64,000 nt of DNA from Variovorax sp. 679 (GCF_003952185.1 NZ_RXFS01000019.1:1-64000), one strand, 5' to 3'; shown: positions 1 to 9,328, numbered from the stretch's first letter. Translations and numbers: made by a program. Notes: generated by a model from the letters alone, not told the origin.

Positions 1-210
1 GAATATCGGCTGGGGGTTTTTGCTTTGCGCCACCGAAAACACACAACTTCGGAACCAGGGCAGAGCAATCAGCAACCACTACAGGTTATGCAGGAATGAA
101 CCATTCTTCTCCGCAGCGCATGACTCAATCAGCTCCGAAAAAATATCGTTCGGAGCAACTAGATAAGAGACGGTGGCCGCTTCAATCTCTGAATACCGCA
201 TTCCACAGAA
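1..210. other. left-edge stretch without a recognised gene
   Basis: This stretch has visibly lower GC than the rest of the window. I recognise no domain in any frame. A short minus-strand frame of about 40 codons (about 79-200) has no convincing ribosome binding site and follows a terminator directly, so I do not call it. The stretch may be the tail of a transcript from beyond the edge. Confidence 0.4.
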
Positions 211-212
211 AC

Positions 213-244
213 AAAAAAGCCCGATGAATCCATCGGGCTTTTTT
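213..244. terminator. bidirectional intrinsic terminator
   Basis: A perfect stem pairs GCCCGATG with CATCGGGC around a 4-nt loop. It has an A-run on its left and a T-run on its right, so it works in both directions. It lies 18 bp beyond the pckG stop codon and would end the pckG transcript (minus strand) as well as any plus-strand transcript entering from the left. Confidence 0.9.
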
Positions 245-262
245 ATTTGAGGAAATCCAGAA

Positions 263-2128
263 TCAAGCCGCCAAGCGCTGCTCAATCGCGGCCTTCGTCT
301 CTGGCAATTCCTTCGGCAGATGGTGCTCGAGCTGCTTGAACAGCTCGGCATGCAGCTTCAACTCAGCTTCCCAAGCCGCCTTGTCGATGCTGGTCACCGT
401 AGCGAATTGCTCGGCGCTGAAATTCAGGCCTGTCCAGTTCAGGTCCTCATAACGCGGACTCACGCCGGTGATGTGGTCGATACCTTCCGTCTTGTTGCCC
501 TCGACACGGTCGATCATCCACTTCAGAACGCGCATGTTCTCGCCATAACCTGGCCAGACGAACTTGCCATCGACACCCTTGCGGAACCAGTTGGTCGTAT
601 AGATCTTCGGCAGCTTGGCGCCCGCGGCTTCCAGCTTCTTGCCCAGATTAAGCCAGTGCTGGAAGTAGTCGCTCATGTTGTAGCCCATGAAAGGCAGCAT
701 CGCGAACGGATCGCGCCGCACCACACCTTGCTGGCCAGCAGCAGCGGCAGTCGTTTCCGAACCCATGGTCGCCGCCATGTACACGCCTTCGACCCAGTTG
801 CGGGCTTCAGTCACCAGCGGCACGGTAGTCGAGCGGCGGCCGCCGAAAATGAACGCGTCGATCGCCACACCCTTCGGATCGTCCCACGCGTCGTCGAGCG
901 CTGGGTTGTTCGTGGCGGCTACGGTAAAGCGCGAGTTCGGGTGCGCAGCCTTGGCGCCGGTTTCCTTGGCGATCTGCGGCGTCCAGTCCTTGCCTTGCCA
1001 GTCGGTCAGGTGCTCGGGCAGGGTCTTGGTGTCCTGCTCCATGCCTTCCCACCAGACATCGCCGTCATCGGTCAGCGCCACGTTCGTGAAGATCACGTCG
1101 TGATGCAGGCTGTCCATACAGTTCGGATTCGTCAGCATGTTAGTGCCGGGCGCCACGCCGAAGTAACCCGCTTCGGGGTTGATGGCGTACAGGCGGCCGT
1201 CCTTGCCGGGCTTGATCCAGGCGATGTCGTCGCCGATGGTCGTGACCTTCCAGCCTTCGAAGCCTGCGGGCGGCACGAGCATCGAGAAGTTGGTCTTGCC
1301 GCAGGCGCTGGGGAATGCCGCCGCCACGTGGTACTTCTTGCCCTCGGGACTCGTCACGCCCAGGATCAGCATGTGCTCGGCCAGCCAGCCCTCGTCTCGG
1401 CCCATGTTGGACGCGATGCGCAGCGCGAAGCACTTCTTGCCCAGCAGCGCGTTGCCGCCGTAGCCCGAGCCGTAGCTCCAGATCTCGCGCGTCTCGGGGT
1501 AGTGAACGATGTACTTGGTCTTGTTGCAGGGCCAGGCCACGTCCTTCTGGCCAGCCTCGAGCGGCGCACCCACGGTATGCACGCAGGGCACGAACTCGCC
1601 GTCGGTGCCCAGAACTTCGTAAACGGCCTTGCCCATGCGGGTCATGATGCGCATGTTGACCGCCACATAAGGCGAGTCGGAGAGCTCGATGCCGATGTGA
1701 GCGATCGGCGAACCCAGCGGGCCCATGCTGAACGGCACGACATACATCGTGCGGCCCTTCATGCAGCCGTCGAACAGCGGCTGCAGCGTCGCACGCATCT
1801 CTGCCGGGGCCATCCAGTTGTTGGTGGGGCCGGCGTTCTCCTTCTCCGTGGAGCAGATGAAAGTGCGGTCTTCGACGCGCGCAACGTCGCTCGGATCGGA
1901 CACCGCGAGGAAAGAATTGGGGCGCTTGGCTGGATTGAGCTTCCTGAAGGTGCCGGCGTCGACCAGTTGCTGGCAGAAGCGGTCGTACTCTTCCTTGCTT
2001 CCATCGCACCAGTGGATGGCTTCGGGTTTGCACAGTGCGGCCATGTCGGCCACCCAGGCAATCAGTTTCGCGTTCTTGACGTATGAGGGCGCCTGAATGG
2101 TGAGGCCCTTCATCGTGGGTGCGTTCAT
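263..2128 (-). CDS. pckG: phosphoenolpyruvate carboxykinase (GTP)
   Basis: This cytosolic gluconeogenic enzyme converts oxaloacetate and GTP to phosphoenolpyruvate, CO2 and GDP. The 621 residues match the usual length of the GTP-dependent family. The signature FPSACGKTN (about residues 272-280) holds the P-loop lysine and the reactive cysteine 276, and GDD at about 299-301 is the metal-binding kinase-2 motif. The start is supported by a TAGGAGAT box just upstream of the ATG. A T-tract terminator follows the stop codon closely, and a long interrupted hairpin lies in the leader. The gene appears monocistronic. Identity is secure from the motifs; the regulation is not visible beyond the leader hairpin. 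Confidence 0.97.
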   Translation of the reverse strand: MNAPTMKGLTIQAPSYVKNAKLIAWVADMAALCKPEAIHWCDGSKEEYDRFCQQLVDAGTFRKLNPAKRPNSFLAVSDPSDVARVEDRTFICSTEKENAGPTNNWMAPAEMRATLQPLFDGCMKGRTMYVVPFSMGPLGSPIAHIGIELSDSPYVAVNMRIMTRMGKAVYEVLGTDGEFVPCVHTVGAPLEAGQKDVAWPCNKTKYIVHYPETREIWSYGSGYGGNALLGKKCFALRIASNMGRDEGWLAEHMLILGVTSPEGKKYHVAAAFPSACGKTNFSMLVPPAGFEGWKVTTIGDDIAWIKPGKDGRLYAINPEAGYFGVAPGTNMLTNPNCMDSLHHDVIFTNVALTDDGDVWWEGMEQDTKTLPEHLTDWQGKDWTPQIAKETGAKAAHPNSRFTVAATNNPALDDAWDDPKGVAIDAFIFGGRRSTTVPLVTEARNWVEGVYMAATMGSETTAAAAGQQGVVRRDPFAMLPFMGYNMSDYFQHWLNLGKKLEAAGAKLPKIYTTNWFRKGVDGKFVWPGYGENMRVLKWMIDRVEGNKTEGIDHITGVSPRYEDLNWTGLNFSAEQFATVTSIDKAAWEAELKLHAELFKQLEHHLPKELPETKAAIEQRLAA

Positions 2129-2163
2129 CGGAAAATCTCCTAAGTTGAAAAATCGTCTTTCCG

Positions 2164-2201
2164 AACGGGACGCCGTGCCAGCTCAGGCACGGAGGTCCGT
2201 T
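2164..2201 (-). promoter_or_regulatory. long interrupted hairpin in the pckG leader
   Basis: The core stem pairs CCGTGCC with GGCACGG around a 6-nt loop (2173-2192). It extends outward with matching AACGG/CCGTT arms across a mismatched patch. It lies about 40 nt upstream of the pckG start codon, so it should be in the mRNA leader if transcription begins further upstream. Function unknown. Confidence 0.4.
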
Positions 2202-2281
2202 TGAGAAAACGTTTCGCTTTGGGAGACTGCGTCAGCGCGGGCCGCACCGCCCGCGGACAAAGGCGCTAACGTCTGTCAGCG

Positions 2282-2434
2282 TCAGGCCATGAAGACCGCG
2301 ATCGATGCCAGCAGCAGCATCAGAACGCCGCCGGCCAGGGGCAGCACCAGCGGCATCAGGTGAACGACCGACTCGACCGCGTCGTGTTCGACTGCGGCGC
2401 CGTGGCTCGGCTCGACGGGAGTGGGATTGGACAT
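2282..2434 (-). CDS. small single-pass membrane protein, hypothetical
   Basis: The predicted 50-residue protein has a polar N-terminal half (SNPTPVEPSHG) and one hydrophobic C-terminal helix (about residues 27-50) with almost no residues after it, as in small tail-anchored inner-membrane peptides. I chose the ATG at 2434 because a GAGGT box lies 8 nt upstream; an in-frame ATG ten codons earlier has no such box. The gene sits between pckG and the threonine ammonia-lyase gene, all on the minus strand, with gaps of about 120-150 bp on each side, so it probably has its own promoter. I do not recognise the family and assign no function. Confidence 0.55.
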   Translation of the reverse strand: MSNPTPVEPSHGAAVEHDAVESVVHLMPLVLPLAGGVLMLLLASIAVFMA

Positions 2435-2553
2435 CGGGAAGTACCTCGAATACGCAATTGACAAACTGATGGCATTTTACCGGCGGGGCATCTCCACTCG
2501 GTCTAGGGGGATGCGAGCCCCCGAATCAGGCTCGCCGGGCTTGATCTTGCGGC

Positions 2554-3783
2554 TCAATGCTGCTCTTCTGCCTCGAAGCCGGCATCCTTCAGCGCGGCCA
2601 GCACGCTGGCCAGGTGGGCCCGCCCGCGCGTCTGCAGGACCAGCTCGACGTCGACGTTCTGCGCTGCCAGCATGGTGAAGGCGCGCTGGTGATGAACCTC
2701 ATCGACGTTAGCGCCTGCTTCGGCCACAGTGGCCGTGATCCGGGCCAATGAGCCCGGCACATCGCGCGCGCTGACACGCACCCGGGCCAGCCGACCAGCC
2801 CGCACCATGCCCCGTTCGATGATTGCCGCGAGCAGCAGCGGATCGATGTTGCCGCCCGACAGAACCAGCCCCACGCGCTTGCCCCTGAAGCGCTCGGGAT
2901 GCCGGATCAGCGCCGCCAGCCCGGCCGCGCCCGCGCCCTCGACCAGGGTCTTTTCGATTTCGAGCAGCATCAGCACGCCCTGCTCGATGTCGCCTTCGTC
3001 CACCAGCAGCAGGTCATCGACCTTGCTCTCGATGATTTCCTGCGTCAGCACGCCCGGCGTACCAACCGCGATGCCCTCTGCGATGGTGCTGTTGCCCTGC
3101 GCGTGATGCGTGCCCTTGACGGCGTTGACCATGGCTGGAAAGCGCGTCGTCTGCACCCCGACGATCTCGATGTCCGGCCTGCGTTCGCGCGCGGCGACCG
3201 CCATGCCGGCGATCAGCCCGCCGCCGCCCACCGACACCACCAGCGCGTCGAGATCGGGCACCGCGTCGAGCATTTCCAGCGCCACCGTGCCCTGGCCCGC
3301 GATGATCGCCTCGTCGTCGTAGGGATGCACGAAGGTCAGCCCCTCGCGCTGCGCAAGCTCGAAGGCATGGGTTCGTGCAGCTTCGAGCGTGTCGCCGTGC
3401 AGCACCACCTCGGCGCCGAAGCCGCGCGTGCGTTCGATCTTCACGCCGGGCGTGAAGCGCGGCATCACGATCAGTGCGCGCAAACCGAGCCGCTGTGCGT
3501 GATAGGCCACACCCTGCGCATGGTTGCCGGCAGACATGGCGATCACTCCGCGTGTACCGTTCTCGGAAAGATCGACCAGCTTGTTGCATGCCCCCCGTTC
3601 CTTGAACGAGGATGTGAACTGCAGGTTCTCGAATTTCAGGAACACCTGCGCACCGACGATTTCCGACAGGGTGCGTGACTCCACGCATGGTGTGTTGAGC
3701 ACCTGACCTTGCAGGCGCGCCGCGGCGCGCTCGATTTCCTGGATTCCGACCATGGCGGGCATTGTGGCTGGAATCGCACCCAT
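2554..3783 (-). CDS. threonine ammonia-lyase (PLP-dependent) with C-terminal ACT domain
   Basis: It deaminates threonine (and often serine) to 2-oxobutanoate in the cytosol. The fold type II PLP site is clear: SSFKERGA places the Schiff-base lysine at about residue 61, and SVGGGGL (about 184-190) is the phosphate-binding glycine loop. Residues of about 330-409 form one ACT-like domain, so at 409 aa it matches the shorter, catabolic or IlvA1-like threonine dehydratases rather than the 500-aa biosynthetic enzyme with two ACT domains. The start is uncertain: ATGs at 3783, 3762 and 3753 are in frame, and a GGGA box precedes the first. It is divergent from the AAA+ gene, 86 bp away. Confidence 0.9.
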   Translation of the reverse strand: MGAIPATMPAMVGIQEIERAAARLQGQVLNTPCVESRTLSEIVGAQVFLKFENLQFTSSFKERGACNKLVDLSENGTRGVIAMSAGNHAQGVAYHAQRLGLRALIVMPRFTPGVKIERTRGFGAEVVLHGDTLEAARTHAFELAQREGLTFVHPYDDEAIIAGQGTVALEMLDAVPDLDALVVSVGGGGLIAGMAVAARERRPDIEIVGVQTTRFPAMVNAVKGTHHAQGNSTIAEGIAVGTPGVLTQEIIESKVDDLLLVDEGDIEQGVLMLLEIEKTLVEGAGAAGLAALIRHPERFRGKRVGLVLSGGNIDPLLLAAIIERGMVRAGRLARVRVSARDVPGSLARITATVAEAGANVDEVHHQRAFTMLAAQNVDVELVLQTRGRAHLASVLAALKDAGFEAEEQH

Positions 3784-3869
3784 CAGGGTTTTTCCCGTTT
3801 ACTGGTCTTCCCGAAGCCAAAAGTCTGCGTTATGGTCTGTCCGAAATTGTCCTCGTTGGAGGTTGCCTG

Positions 3870-6194
3870 ATGGCCAAGCGTGCGGGTGTCGATGTCGTGG
3901 CTGCTGCGGTACGCGGGCAGGCATTGCCGTCGCCCGGCCTCAAGGAGGCACCGGTGCTCGAGCTCATGTGCTCGCACTTCGTGCTCACGCTCGCCGCCAA
4001 GCAGGGGCCGCGCTTCAATGTGCGGCGCGATATCAACGGGCTGCTCTCGCTCACGGGGCGGCACCTGGTGTGGCCAGCGGCCGTGCTGCAGCGGCTGCGC
4101 GAATTCCTCGGACGCCGCTGCGCCGGCAACGAAGCGTGGAAGGGCGTGGAAGACTTCGACGGCCGCACGCTGCTGGAGCGCCACGGCGTGTGGCGTGGCC
4201 CGTACGAGGAAGGCACGCTCTTCTTCTATCTCGACGAATACGCGAAGGACCAGCCCAAGGATCTGCTCTCGGTGCTGGCCGTCACGCGCGACTGGCTCAC
4301 CCACGCGCTGCGCAAGCAGTCCACGCTCGTCGAGAAGAACATCGACGCGCTCGCGGGCCTGTTGCAGCTCAACAAGGCCGAGCGCGCGCTGCTGCTCTAC
4401 GGCACGCTCGCGCGCTACCAGCGCGACCTGCGCTCGCTGCTGGTCGAGTTCAAGGTCAACAACGCGCCCGAGGCCTACGCCGCCATCGCCGACATCGCGG
4501 GCGTGAACGCGAGCGACGTGGGCGAGGCGCTGCGCGCGGGCTCGCGGCTCGAACGCATCGGGCTCGTCGAGAACCTCATCTCCGAGCACAACATCACCGA
4601 CCTCGCCGATCTGATGAAGGTCAGCGAGAAGCTGCCGCCGGTGCTCATGCGCGAGTACCGCGACCACAACGAGCTGATGGCCGTGTTCACGCGCCCTTCG
4701 GCCAAGAGCGCGCTCACGCCGCACGATTTTTCCTTCGTGCAGGAAGACGCCCAGATGCTCGTCACGCTGCTGCGCGCGGCGGTCGCGCGCAAGGAACCGG
4801 GCGTCAACGTGCTGCTCTACGGCCCGCCCGGCACCGGCAAGACCGAGCTCGCCAAGGTCGTCGCGCAGGCGGCCGGGCTCGAGCTCTTCGAGGTCGAGTA
4901 CGCCGACCGCGACGGCAATTCGCTGAGCGGCCGCGACCGCTACCGCTCGCTGCAGATCGCGCAGGTGTTCCTCAAGGGCAGCGCGCAGGCCGCGCTGCTG
5001 TTCGACGAGGTCGAGGACGTCTTCCCGCCCATCAGCACCGAGGCCGCGCAGTTCATGGCGCGCGCCGAGCAGATTCCGGCGCCCACCAGCGGCAGCGTCA
5101 GCGGCAAGGCCTGGGTCAACCAGATCCTCGAGGCCAATCCCGTGCCCACCCTGTGGGTCACCAACCGCATCGAGCAGATCGACCCGGCTTTCCGCCGCCG
5201 CTTCGCCTATCACCTCGAGCTGAAGTCGCCGCCGCCCGGCGCGCGCGAGCAGCTCGTGAAGAAGACGCTCGAAGGCGTGGTCGTGTCCGAGGCATTCACC
5301 GCCAAGCTGGCCGAGCGCAAGGGCCTCACGCCCGCGCAGATCCGCACGGCGGTGCGCTTCGCAGGGCTCGCGCAAACCGACGACGCCTCGATGGAAGCGC
5401 TCATCGAGCGCCAGCTGCGCAATGCCGACATCGCTCTCGGCACGCTCGATACCGGCCGCGGCGAACGTCGCAGCGTGACCACCTACGACCTCGACATGCT
5501 CAACGTCGAGACCCGCTTCGAAATCCCGCGCATCGTCGAGGCGCTGAAGGCGCGCGGGCACGGCACGCTGTGCTTCTACGGCGCGCCCGGCACCGGCAAG
5601 ACCGCGCTGGCAGAGCACATCGCCAGGGCCGTGGGCCGTCCGCTCATCGTGAAGCAGGCCAGTGACCTCATGAGCAAGTACGTCGGCGAGACCGAGCAGA
5701 ACATGGCCGCCATGTTCCGAGAGGCCGAGAACGAGAAGGCCGTGCTGCTGCTCGACGAGGCCGACAGCTTCCTGCAGGACCGCCGCGGTGCGCAGCGCAC
5801 CTACGAAGTCACCGAGGTCAACGAGATGCTGCAGGGCATGGAGCGCTTCAACGGCGTCTTCGTCTGCACCACCAACCTGCTCGACCGGCTCGACCAGGCT
5901 GCGCTTCGGCGCTTCACCTTCAAGATCAAGTTCATGCCGCTGACCGCCGCGCAGCGCGAGCGCATGTTCATCGTCGAGGCGCTTTCGGGCGACGCCGGGC
6001 TCATGACGGGCGCCATGCGCGCGCGGCTCGCGCAGCTGACACAACTGTGCCCAGGGGATTTCGCGGCGGTGAAACGGCAGACCGATATCCTCGCGGCGGA
6101 GTTCTCCGCGACCGAGTTTCTCGACCAGCTCGAAGCCGAGCACCGCATCAAGCCCGAAGTGCGCGAATCGCGCGGCATGGGCTTCGTGCAGTAG
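3870..6194 (+). CDS. tandem AAA+ ATPase of unknown role
   Basis: The 774-residue protein has about 300 N-terminal residues I cannot assign, then two AAA+ modules. Walker A motifs are GPPGTGKTELAK at about residue 318 and GAPGTGKTALAE at about 571. The second module has a full Walker B (LLLDEAD) and a pore-loop-like LMSKYVGETE. The first has the variant ALLFDEVEDVF, still with an acidic pair. The start is fixed by a GGAGG box 7 nt before the ATG; an upstream in-frame ATG at 3762 would overlap the divergent gene. The layout resembles Cdc48/ClpA-like double-ring unfoldases, but no substrate-binding domain or protease partner is adjacent. Cytosolic; substrate unknown. Confidence 0.8.
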   Translation: MAKRAGVDVVAAAVRGQALPSPGLKEAPVLELMCSHFVLTLAAKQGPRFNVRRDINGLLSLTGRHLVWPAAVLQRLREFLGRRCAGNEAWKGVEDFDGRTLLERHGVWRGPYEEGTLFFYLDEYAKDQPKDLLSVLAVTRDWLTHALRKQSTLVEKNIDALAGLLQLNKAERALLLYGTLARYQRDLRSLLVEFKVNNAPEAYAAIADIAGVNASDVGEALRAGSRLERIGLVENLISEHNITDLADLMKVSEKLPPVLMREYRDHNELMAVFTRPSAKSALTPHDFSFVQEDAQMLVTLLRAAVARKEPGVNVLLYGPPGTGKTELAKVVAQAAGLELFEVEYADRDGNSLSGRDRYRSLQIAQVFLKGSAQAALLFDEVEDVFPPISTEAAQFMARAEQIPAPTSGSVSGKAWVNQILEANPVPTLWVTNRIEQIDPAFRRRFAYHLELKSPPPGAREQLVKKTLEGVVVSEAFTAKLAERKGLTPAQIRTAVRFAGLAQTDDASMEALIERQLRNADIALGTLDTGRGERRSVTTYDLDMLNVETRFEIPRIVEALKARGHGTLCFYGAPGTGKTALAEHIARAVGRPLIVKQASDLMSKYVGETEQNMAAMFREAENEKAVLLLDEADSFLQDRRGAQRTYEVTEVNEMLQGMERFNGVFVCTTNLLDRLDQAALRRFTFKIKFMPLTAAQRERMFIVEALSGDAGLMTGAMRARLAQLTQLCPGDFAAVKRQTDILAAEFSATEFLDQLEAEHRIKPEVRESRGMGFVQ

Positions 6195-6328
6195 CGGCAG
6201 GCTCGCGCGGCTGGCTGGGGCCGCGAAGAACAACCGGGTACGGAAACCCGGGAACCGCACCGCGAGCGACGAACACCGTCGGGCGGCGCGAAACATCCGT
6301 CCGTCGTCACGGACACGAGGAGGAGCAC

Positions 6329-7948
6329 ATGGGTTCTCGCGAGGTCGACAACGTGCGGCGGTTGCCGCGTCCTGGTGCATGGGTTGCTGCCGCCGGCGCG
6401 GCGCTCGCCACGGCTTTATTGCTGGCGGGCTGCGGGGGCGGTGGAGGAGGGGGCGGCGGCGGTGGCCTGCCGATCGGGCTGATTCCCGGCACCACCACGC
6501 CGCCCGCCAGCAGCGGAGGAGGCGACGGTATCGTCGCCTCGGCCACCGTCGCCGGTATGTGCGCGTCGCCGCGCAGCGGCATCAATCCCGAAACCGGCAG
6601 GGCCTACCCTGACACCAGTGGCACGCTCGACAACGAGAAGAGCTGGGTGCGCGGCTGGATCGACGAAACCTATCTCTGGTACGGCGAGGTGCCCACCACC
6701 CTCAAGGCCGCCGACTACGCCACCCCGGTCGCCTGGTTCAACGTGCTCAAGACGCCGTTGACCACGTCTTCCGGACGCGCCAAGGACCGCTTCCACTTCA
6801 CCTACAACACCGAGGTGTACCGCCAGCTCTCGCAAGGCGGCGTGTCGGCAGGCTACGGCATGGAGACGGCTGCGGTGCGCAGCTCGCCGCCGCGCGACAT
6901 CCGCATCGCCCTCGTCGAGCCGAGCTCGCCCGCAAACACCGCCGGCCTGAAGCGCGGCGCGAAGATCCTCACCATCGACGGCGTCGACGTCGTCAACAGC
7001 ACAGGCACCGCCAACGTCAACGCGATCAACGGGGCCCTGTCGCCCAAGGCCGTCGGCGAATCGCACACCTTCACGTTCGAGGTGGGCGGCGTCGCGCAGT
7101 CTCCCGTGCAGCTGACGGCCGCGAACGTCACCAGCACGCCGGTGCAGAACGTGCAGGTCATCGACACCGGCAGCGGCCGCGTGGGCTACCTGCTGTTCAA
7201 CGACCACATCACGACCTCCGAGGCGCAGCTCATCGACGCGGTGAACACATTCAAGCAAGGGGCCGGCATCCAGGATCTCGTGCTCGACATGCGCTACAAC
7301 GGCGGCGGCCAGTTGCTCATCGCGAGCCGGCTCGCCTACATGATCTCCTCGCCGGGCGTGACCTCGGGCAAGACCTTCGAGCAACTGGCCTTCAACGACA
7401 AGAACCCGTTCCACCTCACGGTCGCGCAGACCCTGACGCCTTTCGTCGGCACCAGCCGAACCGGCCAGGCGCTGCCCACGCTCGGCCTGTCTCGCGTCAC
7501 GGTGCTCACCGGCCCCGACACCTGCTCGGCGAGCGAATCGGTCATCAACAGCCTGCGCGGCGTGGGCGTCACCGTCAACCTCGTGGGCGGCACCACCTGC
7601 GGCAAGCCCTACGGCTTCTATCCGCAGGACAACTGCGGCACGACCTACTTCGCGATCCAGTTCAAGGGCGTGAACCAGCAGGGCTATGGCGACTACAGCG
7701 ACGGTTTCGCACCCACCGCCGGCTGCACCGTGGCCGACGACTTCAACCATCAGCTGGGCGACAAGGCCGAGGCGCGGCTCGCTGCGGCGCTTGCGCTGCG
7801 CAGCACGAGCTCCTGTTCGGTCGGTTCAACGAAGGCCGCCGTGCAGGGCCTTGACAAGGCCACCGAGCCGGCTGCCGAACAACCCTACCTGCCCGGCCGC
7901 TCGCCGCTGCGCGAGAACCGCCTGATCGACCTGCCCGATCCGGCCTGA
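6329..7948 (+). CDS. S41-family peptidase lipoprotein
   Basis: This is a lipid-anchored C-terminal-processing-type protease of 539 residues, expected in the periplasm. The signal peptide ends in the lipobox LAGC (Cys35), followed by an 11-glycine spacer. A PDZ-like region (about 180-260, with SSPANTAGLKRGAKILTIDGVDV) precedes the S41 core, where TCSASE at about 398-403 contains the expected nucleophilic serine. RYNGGGQ before it is the usual S41 Gly-rich turn. The start is set by a GAGGAGGA box 5 nt before the ATG. It follows the AAA+ gene by 134 bp on the same strand, so cotranscription is possible. The substrate is unknown. Confidence 0.88.
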   Translation: MGSREVDNVRRLPRPGAWVAAAGAALATALLLAGCGGGGGGGGGGGLPIGLIPGTTTPPASSGGGDGIVASATVAGMCASPRSGINPETGRAYPDTSGTLDNEKSWVRGWIDETYLWYGEVPTTLKAADYATPVAWFNVLKTPLTTSSGRAKDRFHFTYNTEVYRQLSQGGVSAGYGMETAAVRSSPPRDIRIALVEPSSPANTAGLKRGAKILTIDGVDVVNSTGTANVNAINGALSPKAVGESHTFTFEVGGVAQSPVQLTAANVTSTPVQNVQVIDTGSGRVGYLLFNDHITTSEAQLIDAVNTFKQGAGIQDLVLDMRYNGGGQLLIASRLAYMISSPGVTSGKTFEQLAFNDKNPFHLTVAQTLTPFVGTSRTGQALPTLGLSRVTVLTGPDTCSASESVINSLRGVGVTVNLVGGTTCGKPYGFYPQDNCGTTYFAIQFKGVNQQGYGDYSDGFAPTAGCTVADDFNHQLGDKAEARLAAALALRSTSSCSVGSTKAAVQGLDKATEPAAEQPYLPGRSPLRENRLIDLPDPA

Positions 7949-7958
7949 GCCTCTCCCG

Positions 7959-7975
7959 AGCCCCTTCCGGGGGCT
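7959..7975 (+). terminator. GC-rich hairpin after the S41 peptidase gene
   Basis: AGCCCC pairs with GGGGCT around a 5-nt loop, 11 bp after the stop codon. There is no real T-run behind it, so it may be a weak or Rho-assisted terminator. Confidence 0.45.
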
Positions 7976-8035
7976 TGCGGAAAACCCCTAGGCATTGGCG
8001 CTTGCCACCCTCGTTGTTCGCGCCGTAGAGTAGGA

Positions 8036-8067
8036 AAACGTTTGCGCAAAGCTTTGCGCAAACGTTT
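8036..8067. promoter_or_regulatory. double LacI-type operator upstream of the nucleoside hydrolase
   Basis: This is a perfect 32-bp palindrome centred between 8051 and 8052. It contains the 10-bp palindrome TTTGCGCAAA twice (8041-8050 and 8053-8062), 12 bp apart, each flanked outward by AACG or CGTT. The CG-centred, AT-flanked shape is typical of LacI/GalR-family operators. It sits 64 bp before the nucleoside hydrolase start codon. No LacI-type gene lies in the window, so the regulator would be elsewhere. Confidence 0.65.
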
Positions 8068-8131
8068 GTATTTCAGTAGGCGGCAGTGCCCGAAGACTGA
8101 AAACCAAATTCCTAGTACCAGGAGAGAGAAG

Positions 8132-9328
8132 ATGCGCAAATGGATCGGGGCGATGTTCATCGCCGTCATCACGGTGTTGGCTGGCTGCGGCGGTGGTGGC
8201 GACGGAGGCGGTGGCATCGGCCTCGGCGCGGGTTGGGGCGGCGCTGGTGGCGGATCGGGCAGCGGCTCCGGCGCGCAGAAGATCATCATCGACAGCGACT
8301 ACAACACCATGAGCGACGACGGCCAGCTCGGCGTCATGGCCGCGCAGCTGCAGGCATCGGGCAAGGTGCAGGTCATGGGCATCAGCGTGGTCTCGGGCAA
8401 CCAGTGGCTGAAGCAGGGCGTGGCCGACGCGCTGATGTCGGTGGAGCGGCTCGGCGTGGGCGGCAACATCGGCATCTACGTGGGGGCGAACTACGCGCTC
8501 AACCACACCTTCGCCGACGTGCAGGCCGAAATGGCCGCGGGCGCCGGCGGCGACGGCTACCTCGGCGCCTGGGGCGGCCCCGAGCCCAAGACCGACGCCG
8601 ACCTCAAGCCCTCGCCCGACGGCTTCGCCAAGCACACGGTGGTGCAGAGCAAGAGCGCGGTCGACTTCATCGTCGACACCGTGAAAGCCAACCCGGGCGA
8701 GATCACCATCCTGGCCATCGGCCCGCTCACCAACATCGCGCTCGCGGCGAAGAAGAACCCAGAGATCGTGCCGCTCATCAAGAAGATCATCTACATGGGC
8801 GGCGCCATCGACGTGCCCGGCAACACCACCAAGGCCGCGGAGTTCAACTGGTGGTTCGACCCCGATGCCGCGCAGTTCGTGGTGCGCCTGCCGATCCCGC
8901 AGGTGGTGGTGCCGCTGGACGTGACCGACACCGTGTTCCTCACCAAGTCCATCTACGACCGCATCGCGCACCCGGCAAAGCCCACGGCCGTGACCGACGT
9001 GTTCCAGAAGCTCAACGGCTACGGCTTCGACGGCAAGAACGGTTTCGAGAACAACCCGAACTACACCCAGAACATCTGGGACACCCTCACGCTGGCCTAC
9101 CTGATCGACCCGAGCTACGCCACGCAGACCGTCGAGCGCTATGTCGACGTGATCGCCAAGCCGGGCGCGGCCGACAACGGCCGCTCCATCGGCTACTCGT
9201 CGCAGCCCGCGGGCGCGGCGCTGCAGAAGATGACGGTGGTGAAGAAGTTCGACAACGCGCGCTTCTTCGAGCTGTACGTCGACCTGCTGACGCGACCGGT
9301 GCCGATCACTCTGCCGGCGACGAACTGA
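8132..9328 (+). CDS. nucleoside hydrolase lipoprotein
   Basis: The 398-residue protein is predicted to cleave the N-glycosidic bond of nucleosides outside the cytoplasm. A signal peptide ends in LAGC (Cys19), followed by a Gly/Ser-rich spacer to about residue 48. The catalytic N-terminus of the family is present in the variant DSDYNTMSDDG (about 52-62), with the metal-binding aspartates in place but two more residues between the pairs than in the classical DTDPGxDD form. Other family landmarks are IGPLTNIAL and YMGGA. AGGAGAG 6 nt before the ATG fixes the start; an ATG at 8042 lies inside the operator. Most family members are cytosolic, so the lipid anchor suggests scavenging of external nucleosides. 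Confidence 0.85.
   Translation: MRKWIGAMFIAVITVLAGCGGGGDGGGGIGLGAGWGGAGGGSGSGSGAQKIIIDSDYNTMSDDGQLGVMAAQLQASGKVQVMGISVVSGNQWLKQGVADALMSVERLGVGGNIGIYVGANYALNHTFADVQAEMAAGAGGDGYLGAWGGPEPKTDADLKPSPDGFAKHTVVQSKSAVDFIVDTVKANPGEITILAIGPLTNIALAAKKNPEIVPLIKKIIYMGGAIDVPGNTTKAAEFNWWFDPDAAQFVVRLPIPQVVVPLDVTDTVFLTKSIYDRIAHPAKPTAVTDVFQKLNGYGFDGKNGFENNPNYTQNIWDTLTLAYLIDPSYATQTVERYVDVIAKPGAADNGRSIGYSSQPAGAALQKMTVVKKFDNARFFELYVDLLTRPVPITLPATN

Noticed and set aside
79-200. Short minus-strand frame of about 40 codons near the left edge
   Set aside because: It begins right after a strong terminator for that strand, has no good ribosome binding site and no recognisable family.
320-2086. Long plus-strand open frame opposite pckG
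   Set aside because: Arg/His/Ala-rich composition with no recognisable domain and no ribosome binding site; it mirrors the codon bias of pckG on the other strand.
3783-6380. Long minus-strand frame opposite the AAA+ gene
   Set aside because: The plus strand carries two complete Walker A/B sets and a good ribosome binding site; the minus frame has none.
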